In this document: piece after piece, positions 15,459 to 25,272 of the stretch
How the letters are laid out: each line of letters opens with the position of its first letter
Position numbering within the stretch: position 1 is the first letter of the stretch
From: Pirellulaceae bacterium
GTDB lineage: Bacteria > Planctomycetota > Planctomycetia > Pirellulales > Pirellulaceae
Length of the DNA: 64,000 bases
NCBI GenBank assembly: GCA_023382975.1
Contig: JAHDXO010000014.1
Coordinates: 114,192 to 178,191, forward strand
Direction of reading: 5' to 3'
Made by a program: the position numbers and the translations under genes
The notes under the pieces: generated by a model
Told to the model about the DNA's origin: nothing
Seen by the model: only the letters and a program-made list of their open reading frames with translations
The model's database searches: none

Positions 15459-17543
15459 TCAGTTGCCGCCCCAGGCATTGGCGTAATCGATCGCATGGGG
15501 CGGAATCCCCTCGCCATTTCCCTGCAGATAGTGCTCGAACCACCGCATCATCCGCAGATTATAATCCAGCCGCGCGGCGGCGCGGCGGTTGCCATGCCCT
15601 TCGCCGGGATACAACACCAATCGCACCGGCGCCTGGTCCAGTGTCTTCAGATGCCGATGAATCTCACGCGACTGCGAAACGTCGACACGCGGATCGTCTC
15701 TGCCGTGCAGGATCAGCAGCGGCGTGCGATGCCGCTCGACATACCGGATCGGACTGCGGTCCAGGAAATAGTCCCAATCTTCCCACAGTCGTTTGCGGTG
15801 GTGGACCAGATACATCTCTTCGGGAATGTCCGTGGTGCCGATCTTCGAGAGATTGTCGCTGATGCCCACAAACATCACGCTGGCCGCGAAGCGGTCGGAG
15901 TAGTACGTCGCGCACCAAGCCGACGCGTAGCCGCCGTACGAACCACCGGTGACGCCGACCTTCTTGGCCTCGACCAGACCGGTCGCGATCAGATGATCCA
16001 CTCCGTCCACCAAGTCGTCGAACTCCCTGCCGGCCGCGTCCTTTTGGCCGAGTTTGCTGAACTCGACGCCCCGCCCCGTGCTGCCGCGGTAGTTGGGGTA
16101 GAACACGGCGAAACCTCGCGCCGCCCCGACTTGGCCTGCCGAGTGGTATTGCGTCACCCAGCCATTGCTCACATGCGCCTCGGGACCGCCGTGGACGGTC
16201 ATGATCAAGGGATAGCGCTGGCCCGGTTGATAGTTCAGCGGATAGACCAGCACGCCCTCCAGCTCCAGTCCGTCGCGGGCGTTCCAGCGGACGACCTCCT
16301 GCTGGGCGAATCGCAGTCCGGCGAGCCAATCGTTGCTGACGGTCAAGCGACGCGCGGCATCGTCGCCAACGCTCCAAGCAAACACCTCGCCCGGATGCTG
16401 CGACGTGTTGCCGACCAGTGCCACGGATCGCGCGTCGTCGCTCAGCGTCAACTGGGAAAAAACGGCGGCGCTGGACCAGGCCATCGCCAGGCGTTTGGCT
16501 TCCAAGTCGACTTCGCCCACCGTCGTCAGCGTGCCTTCGTCGGCCACCCACATCAACGTGCGATCGTCTTTCCACGCGAACGAATTGATATGCGTCTCGT
16601 CATGCGGCAACAAGTCTCGCAGACTGCCGTCGCCAGGAAACGCGGCGACCATCAGTCGCCCGTCAGCGGGATCGTGAATGTCCGCGCCCGAGATCATGGC
16701 CAAGTGGCGGCCGTCGGGACTCCACGCGATCGCGCCCAATTTGCCGGGATTCTGAATGCGCTGCAGCACTCGGCCGGTGTCGGCGTCGACCACACTCACC
16801 CGCTTGAACATGTAGCTGTCATCCACCAGCGGCGTCGGCGCAAGTGCGACGGCCAGGTGCGGACCTGCGGGACTCCAGGCCACGTCGAACGCCGAGCCCT
16901 CCAAGGGCAGCGCTCGCGGGGTGCCGGAACCGTCCGCCGCGGCAATCCAAACCTTGGTCGGACGCCAATCCTCTTCGAAAATCTCCTGGTTGAACCCCTT
17001 GTCGCGATACGTTTGCTGTTCTTTCGGCAACGGCTCGACCGCCCGGAATGCCAGTTGGCGTCCATCGTTGCGGAATGCCACCTGCTGGATGTCCGAGCCG
17101 AATTGCAGTTGTCGAACCGCCTCGCCGCCATCGATCGGGATCGTGTACAGCGAGGTAGACGTGTCGTCGCCGCGCCGAGCCAGGAAGGCCAATCGCTGGC
17201 CGTCGGGAGTCCACTGAACGCCCGAAACGGCGACCTTCCCGGTGATGAAAGGCCGGGAACGACCGTTGCGGTCCGCCACATGCAGTTCCACCCAGGCCGT
17301 GCCGTTCTCGTCGTTGAGCGGGTCGCGGGGGACGATCCGCGTATACGCAATATGCTGGGCGTCCGGCGAAATCGCCGCGGAGGCGACGAACCGCAGGCGG
17401 CTCACATCCTGCGGCGTGAACAGTTTGTCGCCGCCTTCGGCGGAGCGAGACACGGCCCCCACCAGCGGTGGAAAGAGGAAGGCAAGAATTGCCGCGGCGG
17501 TGAGGCGGCCGAGGGGCATTCGCTTCGAAAAGGTAGTGATCAT
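15459..17543 (-). CDS. S9-family serine peptidase (acylaminoacyl/dipeptidyl peptidase-like)
   Basis: The 694-residue exported peptidase has a signal peptide after the ATG at 17543 (MITTFSKRMPLGRLTAAAILAFL). The N-terminal two thirds contain repeated TolB/PD40-like beta-propeller blades (for example ISPDAQHIAYTR, WTPDGQRLAFLAR, WSPDGRHLAMISG). The C-terminal prolyl-oligopeptidase domain has the nucleophile serine in GGSYGGYAS (about residue 537), the aspartate in GRDDPRVD and the histidine in GEGHGNR. The propeller restricts access to short peptides. Length and order match acylaminoacyl peptidases of the S9C type. It is likely a periplasmic scavenging peptidase. The gene is first in a probable two-gene transcript with the zinc-ribbon protein. 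Confidence 0.93.
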   Translation of the reverse strand: MITTFSKRMPLGRLTAAAILAFLFPPLVGAVSRSAEGGDKLFTPQDVSRLRFVASAAISPDAQHIAYTRIVPRDPLNDENGTAWVELHVADRNGRSRPFITGKVAVSGVQWTPDGQRLAFLARRGDDTSTSLYTIPIDGGEAVRQLQFGSDIQQVAFRNDGRQLAFRAVEPLPKEQQTYRDKGFNQEIFEEDWRPTKVWIAAADGSGTPRALPLEGSAFDVAWSPAGPHLAVALAPTPLVDDSYMFKRVSVVDADTGRVLQRIQNPGKLGAIAWSPDGRHLAMISGADIHDPADGRLMVAAFPGDGSLRDLLPHDETHINSFAWKDDRTLMWVADEGTLTTVGEVDLEAKRLAMAWSSAAVFSQLTLSDDARSVALVGNTSQHPGEVFAWSVGDDAARRLTVSNDWLAGLRFAQQEVVRWNARDGLELEGVLVYPLNYQPGQRYPLIMTVHGGPEAHVSNGWVTQYHSAGQVGAARGFAVFYPNYRGSTGRGVEFSKLGQKDAAGREFDDLVDGVDHLIATGLVEAKKVGVTGGSYGGYASAWCATYYSDRFAASVMFVGISDNLSKIGTTDIPEEMYLVHHRKRLWEDWDYFLDRSPIRYVERHRTPLLILHGRDDPRVDVSQSREIHRHLKTLDQAPVRLVLYPGEGHGNRRAAARLDYNLRMMRWFEHYLQGNGEGIPPHAIDYANAWGGN

Positions 17544-17668
17544 GATGTCAAACTCCGAAAACAGCGGTCGTTCCACATACGCTTGCTCTTCGGCAAGTAT
17601 ACTTGCCGATTCGCTCGGGACCACCGTTCCGTCGAAACATTGCTACCTGCCGAGCGAGCGGCACCAAC

Positions 17669-20155
17669 TTATTGCCCCCCATCCGCCTCCAGATGCTTGA
17701 TCAGCGTTTGGATGTTGCCGGCTTCTTCCTCCTGCCAACGTTGCCGCTTTTGGAGAAAGTGCAGATAACGCGGCAGTACTTCGGGATTCATCGCTTCGGT
17801 GTAGTCGCCCGCGTAGGGCACGAGCAGATCGATCCACAGTGCGAGCTTGTCCATGTCTTCCCGGTCGAGTGTTATGCCAAAGTGTTCGCCGCTTGCCAGC
17901 ATGGCAATGATCGGGCTTTGTGACGCGCCAGCCGCATAAGGTGGCTGGACCGTCGGCGCCGATTGCGGGTTGACCCAGTTGGCTACCCGGCGATGGGCCA
18001 ACGCTTGATACGAGTCGCTCCACAGACGCTCGGATTGTTTGTCGAGTGTCTGCCGGCCGCGCAAGCTGAACGCTGGCACAATCGCGTCCTGGGCGGCGCG
18101 TTCCCAAGGACCGCGCGGCGCCCCGGGATGGTGCAAATACGCGGGCGGCTGGTCCTGGTGGTGGCAGACGACGCAGTGGCGGTCCAGGATGGGCTGGATC
18201 TCTTGAATGAAGCTGAAACCGCGCGGAGGTCCGTAGAATTCGTCGAGCGGTTGCGGGATGCTCGCGGCAGCCAGCGCCGGGCCGGTGACGGGCGGGCCGG
18301 AGTTCTTGTGGTCGTGACAGCCAACGCACGACTGGACTTCGCCCGGCAGCACGGTAGTCCAACTGCGCATCGTTTGCACCGCGTGGCCGCGCGAGTCGAC
18401 GGCTTGGAAGTAGATGGGCGTGCCCGCCGGCACCTCGAACGACGCTGAGCCATCGGCCTGGACGGGCACCGTGCCCAAGATACGTTTCACGTCCCATGCG
18501 CCTTGGATCGAGATCGGCGTGCTGATCAGCGCTCCGCCGGCCGGGCCTCCATTGCGGTTCTCGCCCACGCCAGCGGCGCGGAAATCGAGGGCGATGACCC
18601 GCAGCGCGGCGATCGTGCCTCGCGCCACACCGGGAAGCCCCAGCCCTTGGTAGACGTCCTGCATCAGAACGGTGCCGGTCGACTTGCGGTAATCGACCAC
18701 GCGGGGTCGCGGCGCCGGACGCGGGCGGTCCCGCGCGGGGATCGGCTGATTGCAGTGGATGGCCGGATCGCTGGCCAGCAGTTCCCGCTGTCCGTCTTCG
18801 TTGATGTAGTAGATGCCGAATTGGCCTTGGCCGCCCGGTTGGAAGCTGACCAGGAATTCCCGCTCGCCGAGCGGGTAGGGATACATGAACTGATCGCCCA
18901 GTTGCCCGTAGCGGTCGATCCGCTCTGCCGGGGTGTCTCGCCGCGGCGCGATCAGTTGAGTGCCAAGATTCTCCTCGCGGCCCCTGGCCGGATCGATGAT
19001 GCCGAGCCAACCCTTTTGCGTCGTATGATGCCCCGTGAAGATCGCTACGTACCTGCCGCTGCCGGGAATGGACCTGGCGTGGATCAGGGTGGTGGGGAAG
19101 AACGAGTTATTTCCGTACAACGCCCGTTGGCCGGTTCCATCCGGATTCATTTGGAACAGTCCCTGCGGATAGATCTGTCCGCGGTCGTTGTAATCCCAAC
19201 GCGTGTAGATCACTCGACCGTCGCAGGTGACCGTGGGAAAGTTGGTATGCACTTGGTCGAAGCCGACTTGACGCACGAACCGGCCGTCGGCGTCGCACAG
19301 GAACAGATTGCTCACTTCGGTCCACCAGCAGTCGACCGTTTGCACGCTGCGCGTCGAATTGAACAAGATGTTGCCGTCGGGCAGATAGGCGCCTTCGTAG
19401 TCTGCGTAACCGAGACCGTCGGTCAACTGGCGGCAGTCGCCCGTGTCAGCGTTCCATTCATGCAAGTGGTAGTCGTCCTTGTCGAGCGACTTCTTCCAGG
19501 CGAACAGAATCCGGTGGCCGTCATACGAGACGTCCGGGTCGCGGATGACGCCGCCGGAATCCTCGATCAGATGGTGGACCGTGGCGAACAGCCCATCGAG
19601 TTCCATCATGCAGAGCGAGCTGCCGGGTCGGAAATGGCGTTCGCGCTGCGCGTCCGACTGGCCCTCGGTGTAGGCGTAGTGCGAGCCGCCCATCAAGAAG
19701 TGCTTGGCAAAGATGACGCGCCGCAGCATGTCCCTGTGCGGTGCGAGGCGTGCCGCGCGCCGCAGCACAGCGGCGTCCAGATACGCTTCGGCCGATTGCC
19801 GGTCGGTGACCGTTCGGCCACGGGCGGCGGTGGGGTCGGCGGAGGATGGGGCAAGGGTCCGGTCCGCTGCAAAGTCCTGGTCGATCCAGTCCGCGATGGC
19901 CTCGAGCACCAAGCGATCGTCGCCGTGTTGGCTTGCCAGTTGCCGGGCAACGCTCGCGGCGGCTGGTGCGTCGTCCGCCAACGCGGCGACCATCGCACCG
20001 TACCAAGGCCGTTCGGCAAAATATCGCGTTGTCGCTGGCGCCGGCCACGCAAATACACGCGTTTCGTTTCCACCGACCTGGGCAATCGGTCCTTGAATCA
20101 GGACAACCATCGCGCACAAGAACAACGGACCAGTGGCGAGAAAACGGCAGAGCAT
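17669..20155 (-). CDS. Hydrazine-synthase-alpha-like di-haem c-type cytochrome
   Basis: The 828-residue exported protein begins with a signal peptide (MLCRFLATGPLFLCAMVVLIQG) at the ATG at 20155, preceded by GAGGAGTG. The middle is built of PD40/beta-propeller blades (for example DPDVSYDGHRILFAWKKS, YLPDGNILFNSTR, CDGRVIYTRWDYNDRG). The C-terminal part has two haem motifs, CVGCH and CVVCH. This architecture matches the hydrazine synthase alpha subunit-like family, which is widespread in Planctomycetota outside anammox bacteria. No hydrazine synthase beta or gamma partner is present, so hydrazine formation is not implied; a redox or binding role outside the membrane is more likely. A longer paralogue sits at 37387-40368. 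Confidence 0.85.
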   Translation of the reverse strand: MLCRFLATGPLFLCAMVVLIQGPIAQVGGNETRVFAWPAPATTRYFAERPWYGAMVAALADDAPAAASVARQLASQHGDDRLVLEAIADWIDQDFAADRTLAPSSADPTAARGRTVTDRQSAEAYLDAAVLRRAARLAPHRDMLRRVIFAKHFLMGGSHYAYTEGQSDAQRERHFRPGSSLCMMELDGLFATVHHLIEDSGGVIRDPDVSYDGHRILFAWKKSLDKDDYHLHEWNADTGDCRQLTDGLGYADYEGAYLPDGNILFNSTRSVQTVDCWWTEVSNLFLCDADGRFVRQVGFDQVHTNFPTVTCDGRVIYTRWDYNDRGQIYPQGLFQMNPDGTGQRALYGNNSFFPTTLIHARSIPGSGRYVAIFTGHHTTQKGWLGIIDPARGREENLGTQLIAPRRDTPAERIDRYGQLGDQFMYPYPLGEREFLVSFQPGGQGQFGIYYINEDGQRELLASDPAIHCNQPIPARDRPRPAPRPRVVDYRKSTGTVLMQDVYQGLGLPGVARGTIAALRVIALDFRAAGVGENRNGGPAGGALISTPISIQGAWDVKRILGTVPVQADGSASFEVPAGTPIYFQAVDSRGHAVQTMRSWTTVLPGEVQSCVGCHDHKNSGPPVTGPALAAASIPQPLDEFYGPPRGFSFIQEIQPILDRHCVVCHHQDQPPAYLHHPGAPRGPWERAAQDAIVPAFSLRGRQTLDKQSERLWSDSYQALAHRRVANWVNPQSAPTVQPPYAAGASQSPIIAMLASGEHFGITLDREDMDKLALWIDLLVPYAGDYTEAMNPEVLPRYLHFLQKRQRWQEEEAGNIQTLIKHLEADGGQ

Positions 20156-20332
20156 GTGACACTCCTCGATGGCGGGTAGCGAGTCCGGTAACGCGGCGGC
20201 GCGCTGGCGGGGCCTTTTCTTTGCGGCTTCGCGGCGATTGTAACTCGTCACGACACCGGCTGCCACCGGGAGCATGGGCGAGTGAAAAGGACGGCGTGAC
20301 GGGTGGCCGGGGCCGTCTTGCAGTCGTCCTCG

Positions 20333-22159
20333 TCAATCGGCCCAACGTTCCCGCGACACGAGCCATCGGTCCCCGCTACGCTGAAGTTGGTAGATCCATG
20401 TCCGGTCCGCACCGCGTGGATTGGGGCCGACAACTGTCAGCGTCGCGTGGTTATCCCGGACGAAGCCGCTGGCCAGTCGCGGCTCCGTGGGCCGCGATTC
20501 CTGCCACGTCGGAAAATCGACGCTGGCAAAGTGCCCTCCCAATTCGGGAGTCGACAGCTCGCGCAGCTTCGTCGGGTCCGCTACGAACACCGCGGACAGA
20601 TACTCGCGGCAGACCGCAAACGCCGCGTGCGATTCATCGATCGACTCGCCGCTGTCCGCTGTGACACGGTCGTCCTGGGCCCCGGCCTTGCGCAAGAGTT
20701 CAGCACATTCCTCGCAACGCCCCTCGGCATCCATCAGAGCCGTCGTGTGATAATTGGTGTTCCTGGCGTCGAGATTCGCGTGGGCCTCGATCAGCACCTT
20801 CACCAACTCGGGGTTTCGGTTCCGCACCGCTTGCATCAAGGGCGTGGTGCCGTCCGAATCGGTCGCGTTGACGTCCGCACCGCGTTCGATCAGCAAGCGG
20901 GCGATCGCCGGGTCGCGAACGGTAAACAGCAACGGGACATCGCCCGTGCTGCGCCGCGCATTCAGATCGGCGCCCCGTTTGCAGAGCTTGTCGATCGTTT
21001 GGATGTCTCCCTCGTTCACCGCCTTTTCGATCTGTTGACGCCACGCGTGTTGAGCGTCATCGCTGCGGCGGTAAATCTCCGGCGCTGCCCATGCCCCCGC
21101 GTTGACGATCACCAGCGTAAGAAGGCCGCCGAACAGATAACTCCTCCTCGTGCTGGCCAACTTGTGGGCGACGGATTCCACGTCCTCCAGATAGATTTTG
21201 ACGAGCTGCGTGCCTCCGCTGACGATCCCTTGCAGGACCTCGTCGTACCGGCCGACGATCACAACCGACTGTCCCGGCTCGATCCTCTTCTCCGCGAGCT
21301 GGGGCCGATAGCCACTTCCGCCGCGCCGAGGCGCCACGGGTTCGTCAACATCATCTTCGTCTTCGAGGTCATCGTCCTCGTCCGCAGCTTCGTGATCCCA
21401 CTCGTCCTCGTCGTCGGCTGCGTCCCCGGAATAACTCGGCACAACGGTTGCCGGATCGTCCGTTTTGGCTGGCACCGGTGGTGCCGGTCCATCCGCCGCG
21501 AGCCAGTCGCAATCGCGCACCCCAATCATCCGCCAGTCTTTCTTCAGCGACTCGTCGTTGCCGGTCAGCGCGGCGAACATGTTCCGCGCGCCGCGGACGA
21601 CGCCCAGACCGGTGGTATCTTCCCAGGCAGTGGATTGCACGTACTGCCGGGCCCGCGCGATGTCGTCCGGTTTTGTGAGGTTGTTCTCCGCGATCGGATC
21701 GAGATCGGGAAATCCGATCAACCGCAGCCGGGACGCCGTGGACTGGATGACGCACTCGCATTTCCCAATTCCGGTGAAATCGACGACCTTGATGGTTTCG
21801 GTGCCGCCTTTGCTTCTCCTCCGCGTCTCGTAGCGATACACGGTGTATTCGTACAGCACGCTGGGCTTGCCCGACAATGGGGCCGTCCGGGCCGGGCCGA
21901 CGGGCTCGAGCGTTCCGGCCACAGCGGTTCGCTTACCGTCGCGTCTGGACATGTCGATCAGCGCATCGCCCAGCACCCAACCGTCGCGCCACGCATAGAA
22001 GGAGTTGCACAGCGCACCGACGCCAAACGTGGCGATCAGCCCCACGGCAAACGAGGCAATCCACAGCCCCTTTCCCTCGAACGTCTGACCAAACCAGACG
22101 TAATAGCCGTACGAGATCAAGGCGTAAATGAGCAGACTGAAAAAACAGCCGAGTTTCAT
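20333..22159 (-). CDS. Membrane protein with GIDE-like domain and ankyrin repeats
   Basis: The 608-residue protein has two N-terminal membrane segments (about residues 5-22 and 30-52). A region follows that resembles the GIDE domain: GTLEPVGPARTAPLSGKPSVLYEYTVYRYE. Next comes a very acidic linker at about 245-275 (runs of D and E) and a third hydrophobic segment near 340-360 (YLFGGLLTLVIVNAGAWA). Ankyrin repeats span about 375-490 (RGADLNARR, RGADVNATDSDGTTPLMQAVRNRNPELVKVLIEAHANLDAR). The C-terminal 100 residues resemble a SnoaL/DUF4440-type fold. Function is unknown; the layout suggests a scaffold at the membrane. The calls for the GIDE-like and C-terminal domains are by eye and tentative; the ankyrin repeats are clear. 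Confidence 0.8.
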   Translation of the reverse strand: MKLGCFFSLLIYALISYGYYVWFGQTFEGKGLWIASFAVGLIATFGVGALCNSFYAWRDGWVLGDALIDMSRRDGKRTAVAGTLEPVGPARTAPLSGKPSVLYEYTVYRYETRRRSKGGTETIKVVDFTGIGKCECVIQSTASRLRLIGFPDLDPIAENNLTKPDDIARARQYVQSTAWEDTTGLGVVRGARNMFAALTGNDESLKKDWRMIGVRDCDWLAADGPAPPVPAKTDDPATVVPSYSGDAADDEDEWDHEAADEDDDLEDEDDVDEPVAPRRGGSGYRPQLAEKRIEPGQSVVIVGRYDEVLQGIVSGGTQLVKIYLEDVESVAHKLASTRRSYLFGGLLTLVIVNAGAWAAPEIYRRSDDAQHAWRQQIEKAVNEGDIQTIDKLCKRGADLNARRSTGDVPLLFTVRDPAIARLLIERGADVNATDSDGTTPLMQAVRNRNPELVKVLIEAHANLDARNTNYHTTALMDAEGRCEECAELLRKAGAQDDRVTADSGESIDESHAAFAVCREYLSAVFVADPTKLRELSTPELGGHFASVDFPTWQESRPTEPRLASGFVRDNHATLTVVGPNPRGADRTWIYQLQRSGDRWLVSRERWAD

Positions 22160-22537
22160 GAGAGCAGTGTCCCTGTGGTACGACGACCAATCATGGCGGA
22201 AGAGATGAATGTAAAGTACGATACATCATGCACCGAACTTTGGGCAAGTATCCGCATCCATGATGCGACGCGTTCCGATTCCGTCTAGTATCCAGTTATA
22301 TGGACCGAAATAATGCGTAGTTGTCCGGGGCAGCGCCCAATCGGCCTTGACAAGCACAGACTCAACACGCTAGGACAGATCCCTTTTGCCGGACCGGTTC
22401 CTTGAGACAAGAGAAGAATTGGGACAGGCTTCCTCGCGACCCGCGATTTTTCTCGGCTTTCTACGTGTTCCGCGCGGAGCCAGTCCTATTTTCCCTCCCA
22501 TGCGATGTTTCCGCCTGTTGATCGAAGGAGTCGAGGT
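22160..22537. other. Intergenic region between divergent genes
   Basis: This 378-base stretch divides the ankyrin gene (minus) from the HEAT lipoprotein gene (plus). It is noticeably AT-richer at 22200-22320 and probably holds both promoters. I found no protein gene or structured RNA in it. Confidence 0.5.
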
Positions 22538-23716
22538 ATGGTCGTTTCTTTCCGCTGTCTGGGTGCATTGCTGGCGTTATGCTTGATGGCCGGCTGTGGT
22601 CCGACCGACCGGGAACGCGAATCCTCAACACCGGACGTTCCCAGGGCTCCGATGGACCTCGAAGCAGAGGACGGGATGCCGGCGGAAACGCCGGCATCGG
22701 CTGTGGCGGACGGCGACGCGAGTTCGACGGGTGCGGCTGAAAAGGAAGGTGCGCCAGGAGTCGCTGAAGATCCGGACCAGGTTCCGGCCCCTGAAGAAGC
22801 CGCGTTGGACGGTTTACCCCCCGACGCACAATGGCAAACATGGAGCCAGTCGCTGACCGGGGGGACGCCCGACGCACGCCGGTCGGCGGCCGACGCGATC
22901 ACTCGGACGTTGACTCCGTTTTCGCCCGATCAGGTTGCGGGACTACTGAAGCACGAATCGTCCGGCGTCCGGCGCTGTGCGGCCTTCTATCTGCTGGAAC
23001 GCTTTGATCCCAACGACTCGAAGTCGGCCGCCGCGATGGCCGGTGCATTGTCAGACGACGACGCGACCGTGCGGCACATCGCACTGTCCGCGGTTCGGCG
23101 TCTGCCGGCGGCCAAGCTGGTATTGGTGGTTCCGCAATTGACCGCGATCCTGAAATCGCCGCAAGAGGACGCAACCAACCGGGCATCCATCGTGCGTTTG
23201 CTCGGCGGTTTGGAACGGCAGGCTGAGTCCGCCCTCCCGTTGTTGGTCGAGATCTTGCAGACGGACCCCGACGCATCGGTCCGTTCGGCTGCGGCCGTCG
23301 CGATTCCTCGCATGGCGGACCCCGCGCAGGCAGCGGATTGGCTGCGTCAGGCGTTGGCCAAGGAATCCGATCCGACAGTTCAAACCGTGTTGGTCGTACG
23401 ACTGGGAAGGATCGGATCGCCGGCCGCCGCGGCGGTGGAGGTGTTGGCTGGAACCTTGAGCACGAGCGACCAGGAACTGCAGCGTCGAGTGATCGATGCC
23501 CTGATCGCCATCGGCGAACCCTCCGTTCCTCAGTTGATCGAGCTGTTGAAGTCGCCAAACGTTCAATTTCGCCGCTTGGCGGTATTCGCCTTGGGGCGTC
23601 TGGGAACGGTGGCAGCGAGTGCCGCCGAGCCGCTGAAAGCCTGCCTGAACGACGAGGATGCGGAGGTACGGCAACTCGCCGAGATCGCGCTGCTGCGGGT
23701 TCAGTCCAGCCGGTGA
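22538..23716 (+). CDS. HEAT-repeat lipoprotein
   Basis: The 392-residue protein starts at the ATG at 22538 (AAGGAG upstream). It has a lipoprotein signal with lipobox LMAGC at about residues 15-19, so it is probably anchored by a lipid outside the cytoplasmic membrane. A low-complexity acidic stretch follows (about 20-90). After that, tandem helical HEAT/PBS-type repeats of about 35 residues fill the protein (DDDATVRHIALSAVRRLPA, DPDASVRSAAAVAIPRMA, VQFRRLAVFALGRLGTVA, DEDAEVRQLAEIALLRV). Such repeats bind proteins. The gene is followed after 15 bases by the flippase-like gene, suggesting co-transcription. Confidence 0.88.
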   Translation: MVVSFRCLGALLALCLMAGCGPTDRERESSTPDVPRAPMDLEAEDGMPAETPASAVADGDASSTGAAEKEGAPGVAEDPDQVPAPEEAALDGLPPDAQWQTWSQSLTGGTPDARRSAADAITRTLTPFSPDQVAGLLKHESSGVRRCAAFYLLERFDPNDSKSAAAMAGALSDDDATVRHIALSAVRRLPAAKLVLVVPQLTAILKSPQEDATNRASIVRLLGGLERQAESALPLLVEILQTDPDASVRSAAAVAIPRMADPAQAADWLRQALAKESDPTVQTVLVVRLGRIGSPAAAAVEVLAGTLSTSDQELQRRVIDALIAIGEPSVPQLIELLKSPNVQFRRLAVFALGRLGTVAASAAEPLKACLNDEDAEVRQLAEIALLRVQSSR

Positions 23717-23731
23717 CCGAGGCATCTTTCG

Positions 23732-25141
23732 ATGGCGCCGCACGAACCAAGTCCTTCGATCGATCCGTCCAACGGCGCCGACTCGCCAGCAGCACCGCCG
23801 CGTTGGTGGCTGCGGCGGTTGCTCAATCGCTTGGAGATTGATCGAGCGGTTTTTTTTGCCTTGCTCCTAAGAATCTGGCAGTTGCTGGCCGGTCTGGTCA
23901 GCGTCGTCCTGATCTCGTTGTTCTTCACGCGCGAGGTGCAGGGATACTACTACACCTTTTCCGGTCTGGTGGCGCTGCAGTCCTTTTTCGAATTGGGTTT
24001 GCACATCGTCATCATCAGTTCGGCCAGCCACGAGTGGTCGCGTCTGCGGCTGGACGACCGGGGGGCGATCGTGGGTGACGCGGTCGCGCGGGCAAGACTG
24101 ATCGGACTGGGGCGTTGGATCGCCGGCTGGTATGCCGTGGTCGCCGTGCTTTTCACGGGCGTCGTGGCCGTGGCCGGGGTCGTGTTCTTCTCGGTGCGGC
24201 CCGCGGCCGATGTGGAGTGGCTGCTGCCGTGGATTCTGCTGGTGCTTTGCAGCGGCATGCTGCTGGGGACGCTGCCGTTGAGCGCGCTGCTCGAAGGCTG
24301 CAATCAAGTCGCCGCGGTCAACCGGTTCCGGCTGGTCCAGGCGATTGTGGCCAACATCGTCGTCTGGACCGCGATGGCCCTGGGTTGGGGGCTGTGGGCG
24401 GCGGCTGCCACCGCGGCGGCTCGTCTGCTGTGCGACGTCTACCTGATCGGCGTCCGCTACCGACACTTCTTCCGCAGCTTCTTGCAGCGATCCGAGGAAG
24501 CAGGCATCCGTTGGCGAGTGGACATTTGGCCCATGCAGTGGCGGATCGCCCTGGTCGGTGTATTCAGCTATTTCGAGTTCTCTCTCTACGCGCCCGTCAT
24601 GTTCTACTACCACGGTCCGGTGCTGGCCGGGCAGATGGGAATGACCTGGACGCTGTTGATGGCCGTTCAAGCAGCAGCCCTTTCGTGGGTCCAGTCGAGG
24701 GCGCCGCGGTTCGGCATGCTGATCGCGCAACGGGATTTTCGGGAACTGGATCGGATCTTCTTTCGCCTGACGGCGATTTCGTGGGCGGCCCTGGTCGCTG
24801 CTGCGGTGCTCGCGTGGAGTCTAATCTGGGGAATGTATGCCCTGGATTTTCGATTGGCGTCGCGGCTGTTACCACCTTGGCCTGCGGGCGTCTTCTTCCT
24901 GGCGATCGTCCTCTACCACGTGCCGCGGTGTCAGGAGATCTATCTGCGCGCACACAAACGCGAACCGACGTTGGTCGCCAACATCCTATCCTGTTCGCTG
25001 ATCGGTCTGCTTGTGTGGCTCCTCGGTGCCCGCTACGGCGCCGAGGGCGCCGCGTGGGGCTACTTGGCCGTCGTCGCCCTGTTCAATCTGCCCGTAAAGA
25101 CATGGCTCTGGCTCCGCTGCCGCCACCAATGGCACCGCTGA
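23732..25141 (+). CDS. Polysaccharide flippase-like polytopic membrane protein
   Basis: The 469-residue protein has a Pro/Ser-rich N-terminal tail and then about 12-14 hydrophobic segments separated by short loops. The layout and spacing resemble Wzx/MATE-type exporters of lipid-linked saccharides (MOP superfamily): a first pair of helices (FFALLLRIWQLLAGLVSVVLISLFF), a YYYTFSGLVALQSFFELGL segment and a late cluster near 385-460. No soluble catalytic domain is present. Sequence identity cannot be assessed here, so the flippase call is by topology. The gene is probably co-transcribed with the HEAT lipoprotein gene. Confidence 0.6.
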   Translation: MAPHEPSPSIDPSNGADSPAAPPRWWLRRLLNRLEIDRAVFFALLLRIWQLLAGLVSVVLISLFFTREVQGYYYTFSGLVALQSFFELGLHIVIISSASHEWSRLRLDDRGAIVGDAVARARLIGLGRWIAGWYAVVAVLFTGVVAVAGVVFFSVRPAADVEWLLPWILLVLCSGMLLGTLPLSALLEGCNQVAAVNRFRLVQAIVANIVVWTAMALGWGLWAAAATAAARLLCDVYLIGVRYRHFFRSFLQRSEEAGIRWRVDIWPMQWRIALVGVFSYFEFSLYAPVMFYYHGPVLAGQMGMTWTLLMAVQAAALSWVQSRAPRFGMLIAQRDFRELDRIFFRLTAISWAALVAAAVLAWSLIWGMYALDFRLASRLLPPWPAGVFFLAIVLYHVPRCQEIYLRAHKREPTLVANILSCSLIGLLVWLLGARYGAEGAAWGYLAVVALFNLPVKTWLWLRCRHQWHR

Positions 25142-25272
25142 TGCGGGCCTCGGGTACCGACTGCGAACGCCGAGGCAGTCATTCGTCCTGACACCGGCTA
25201 CTGGACGAGCATCTTCTCTTGTCCTATACTCTCACTCTTCCACTTCCTTACTCTTAATAGTTGAGACCCACC

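Noticed and set aside
15495..17768. A 757-codon plus-strand frame opposite the S9 peptidase
   Set aside because: No recognisable motif; composition of a shadow; the opposite strand holds a complete S9 catalytic triad and propeller.
17669..20155. True hydrazine synthase (anammox)
   Set aside because: Beta and gamma subunits and other anammox genes are missing; HZS-alpha-like proteins are widespread in heterotrophic Planctomycetota.
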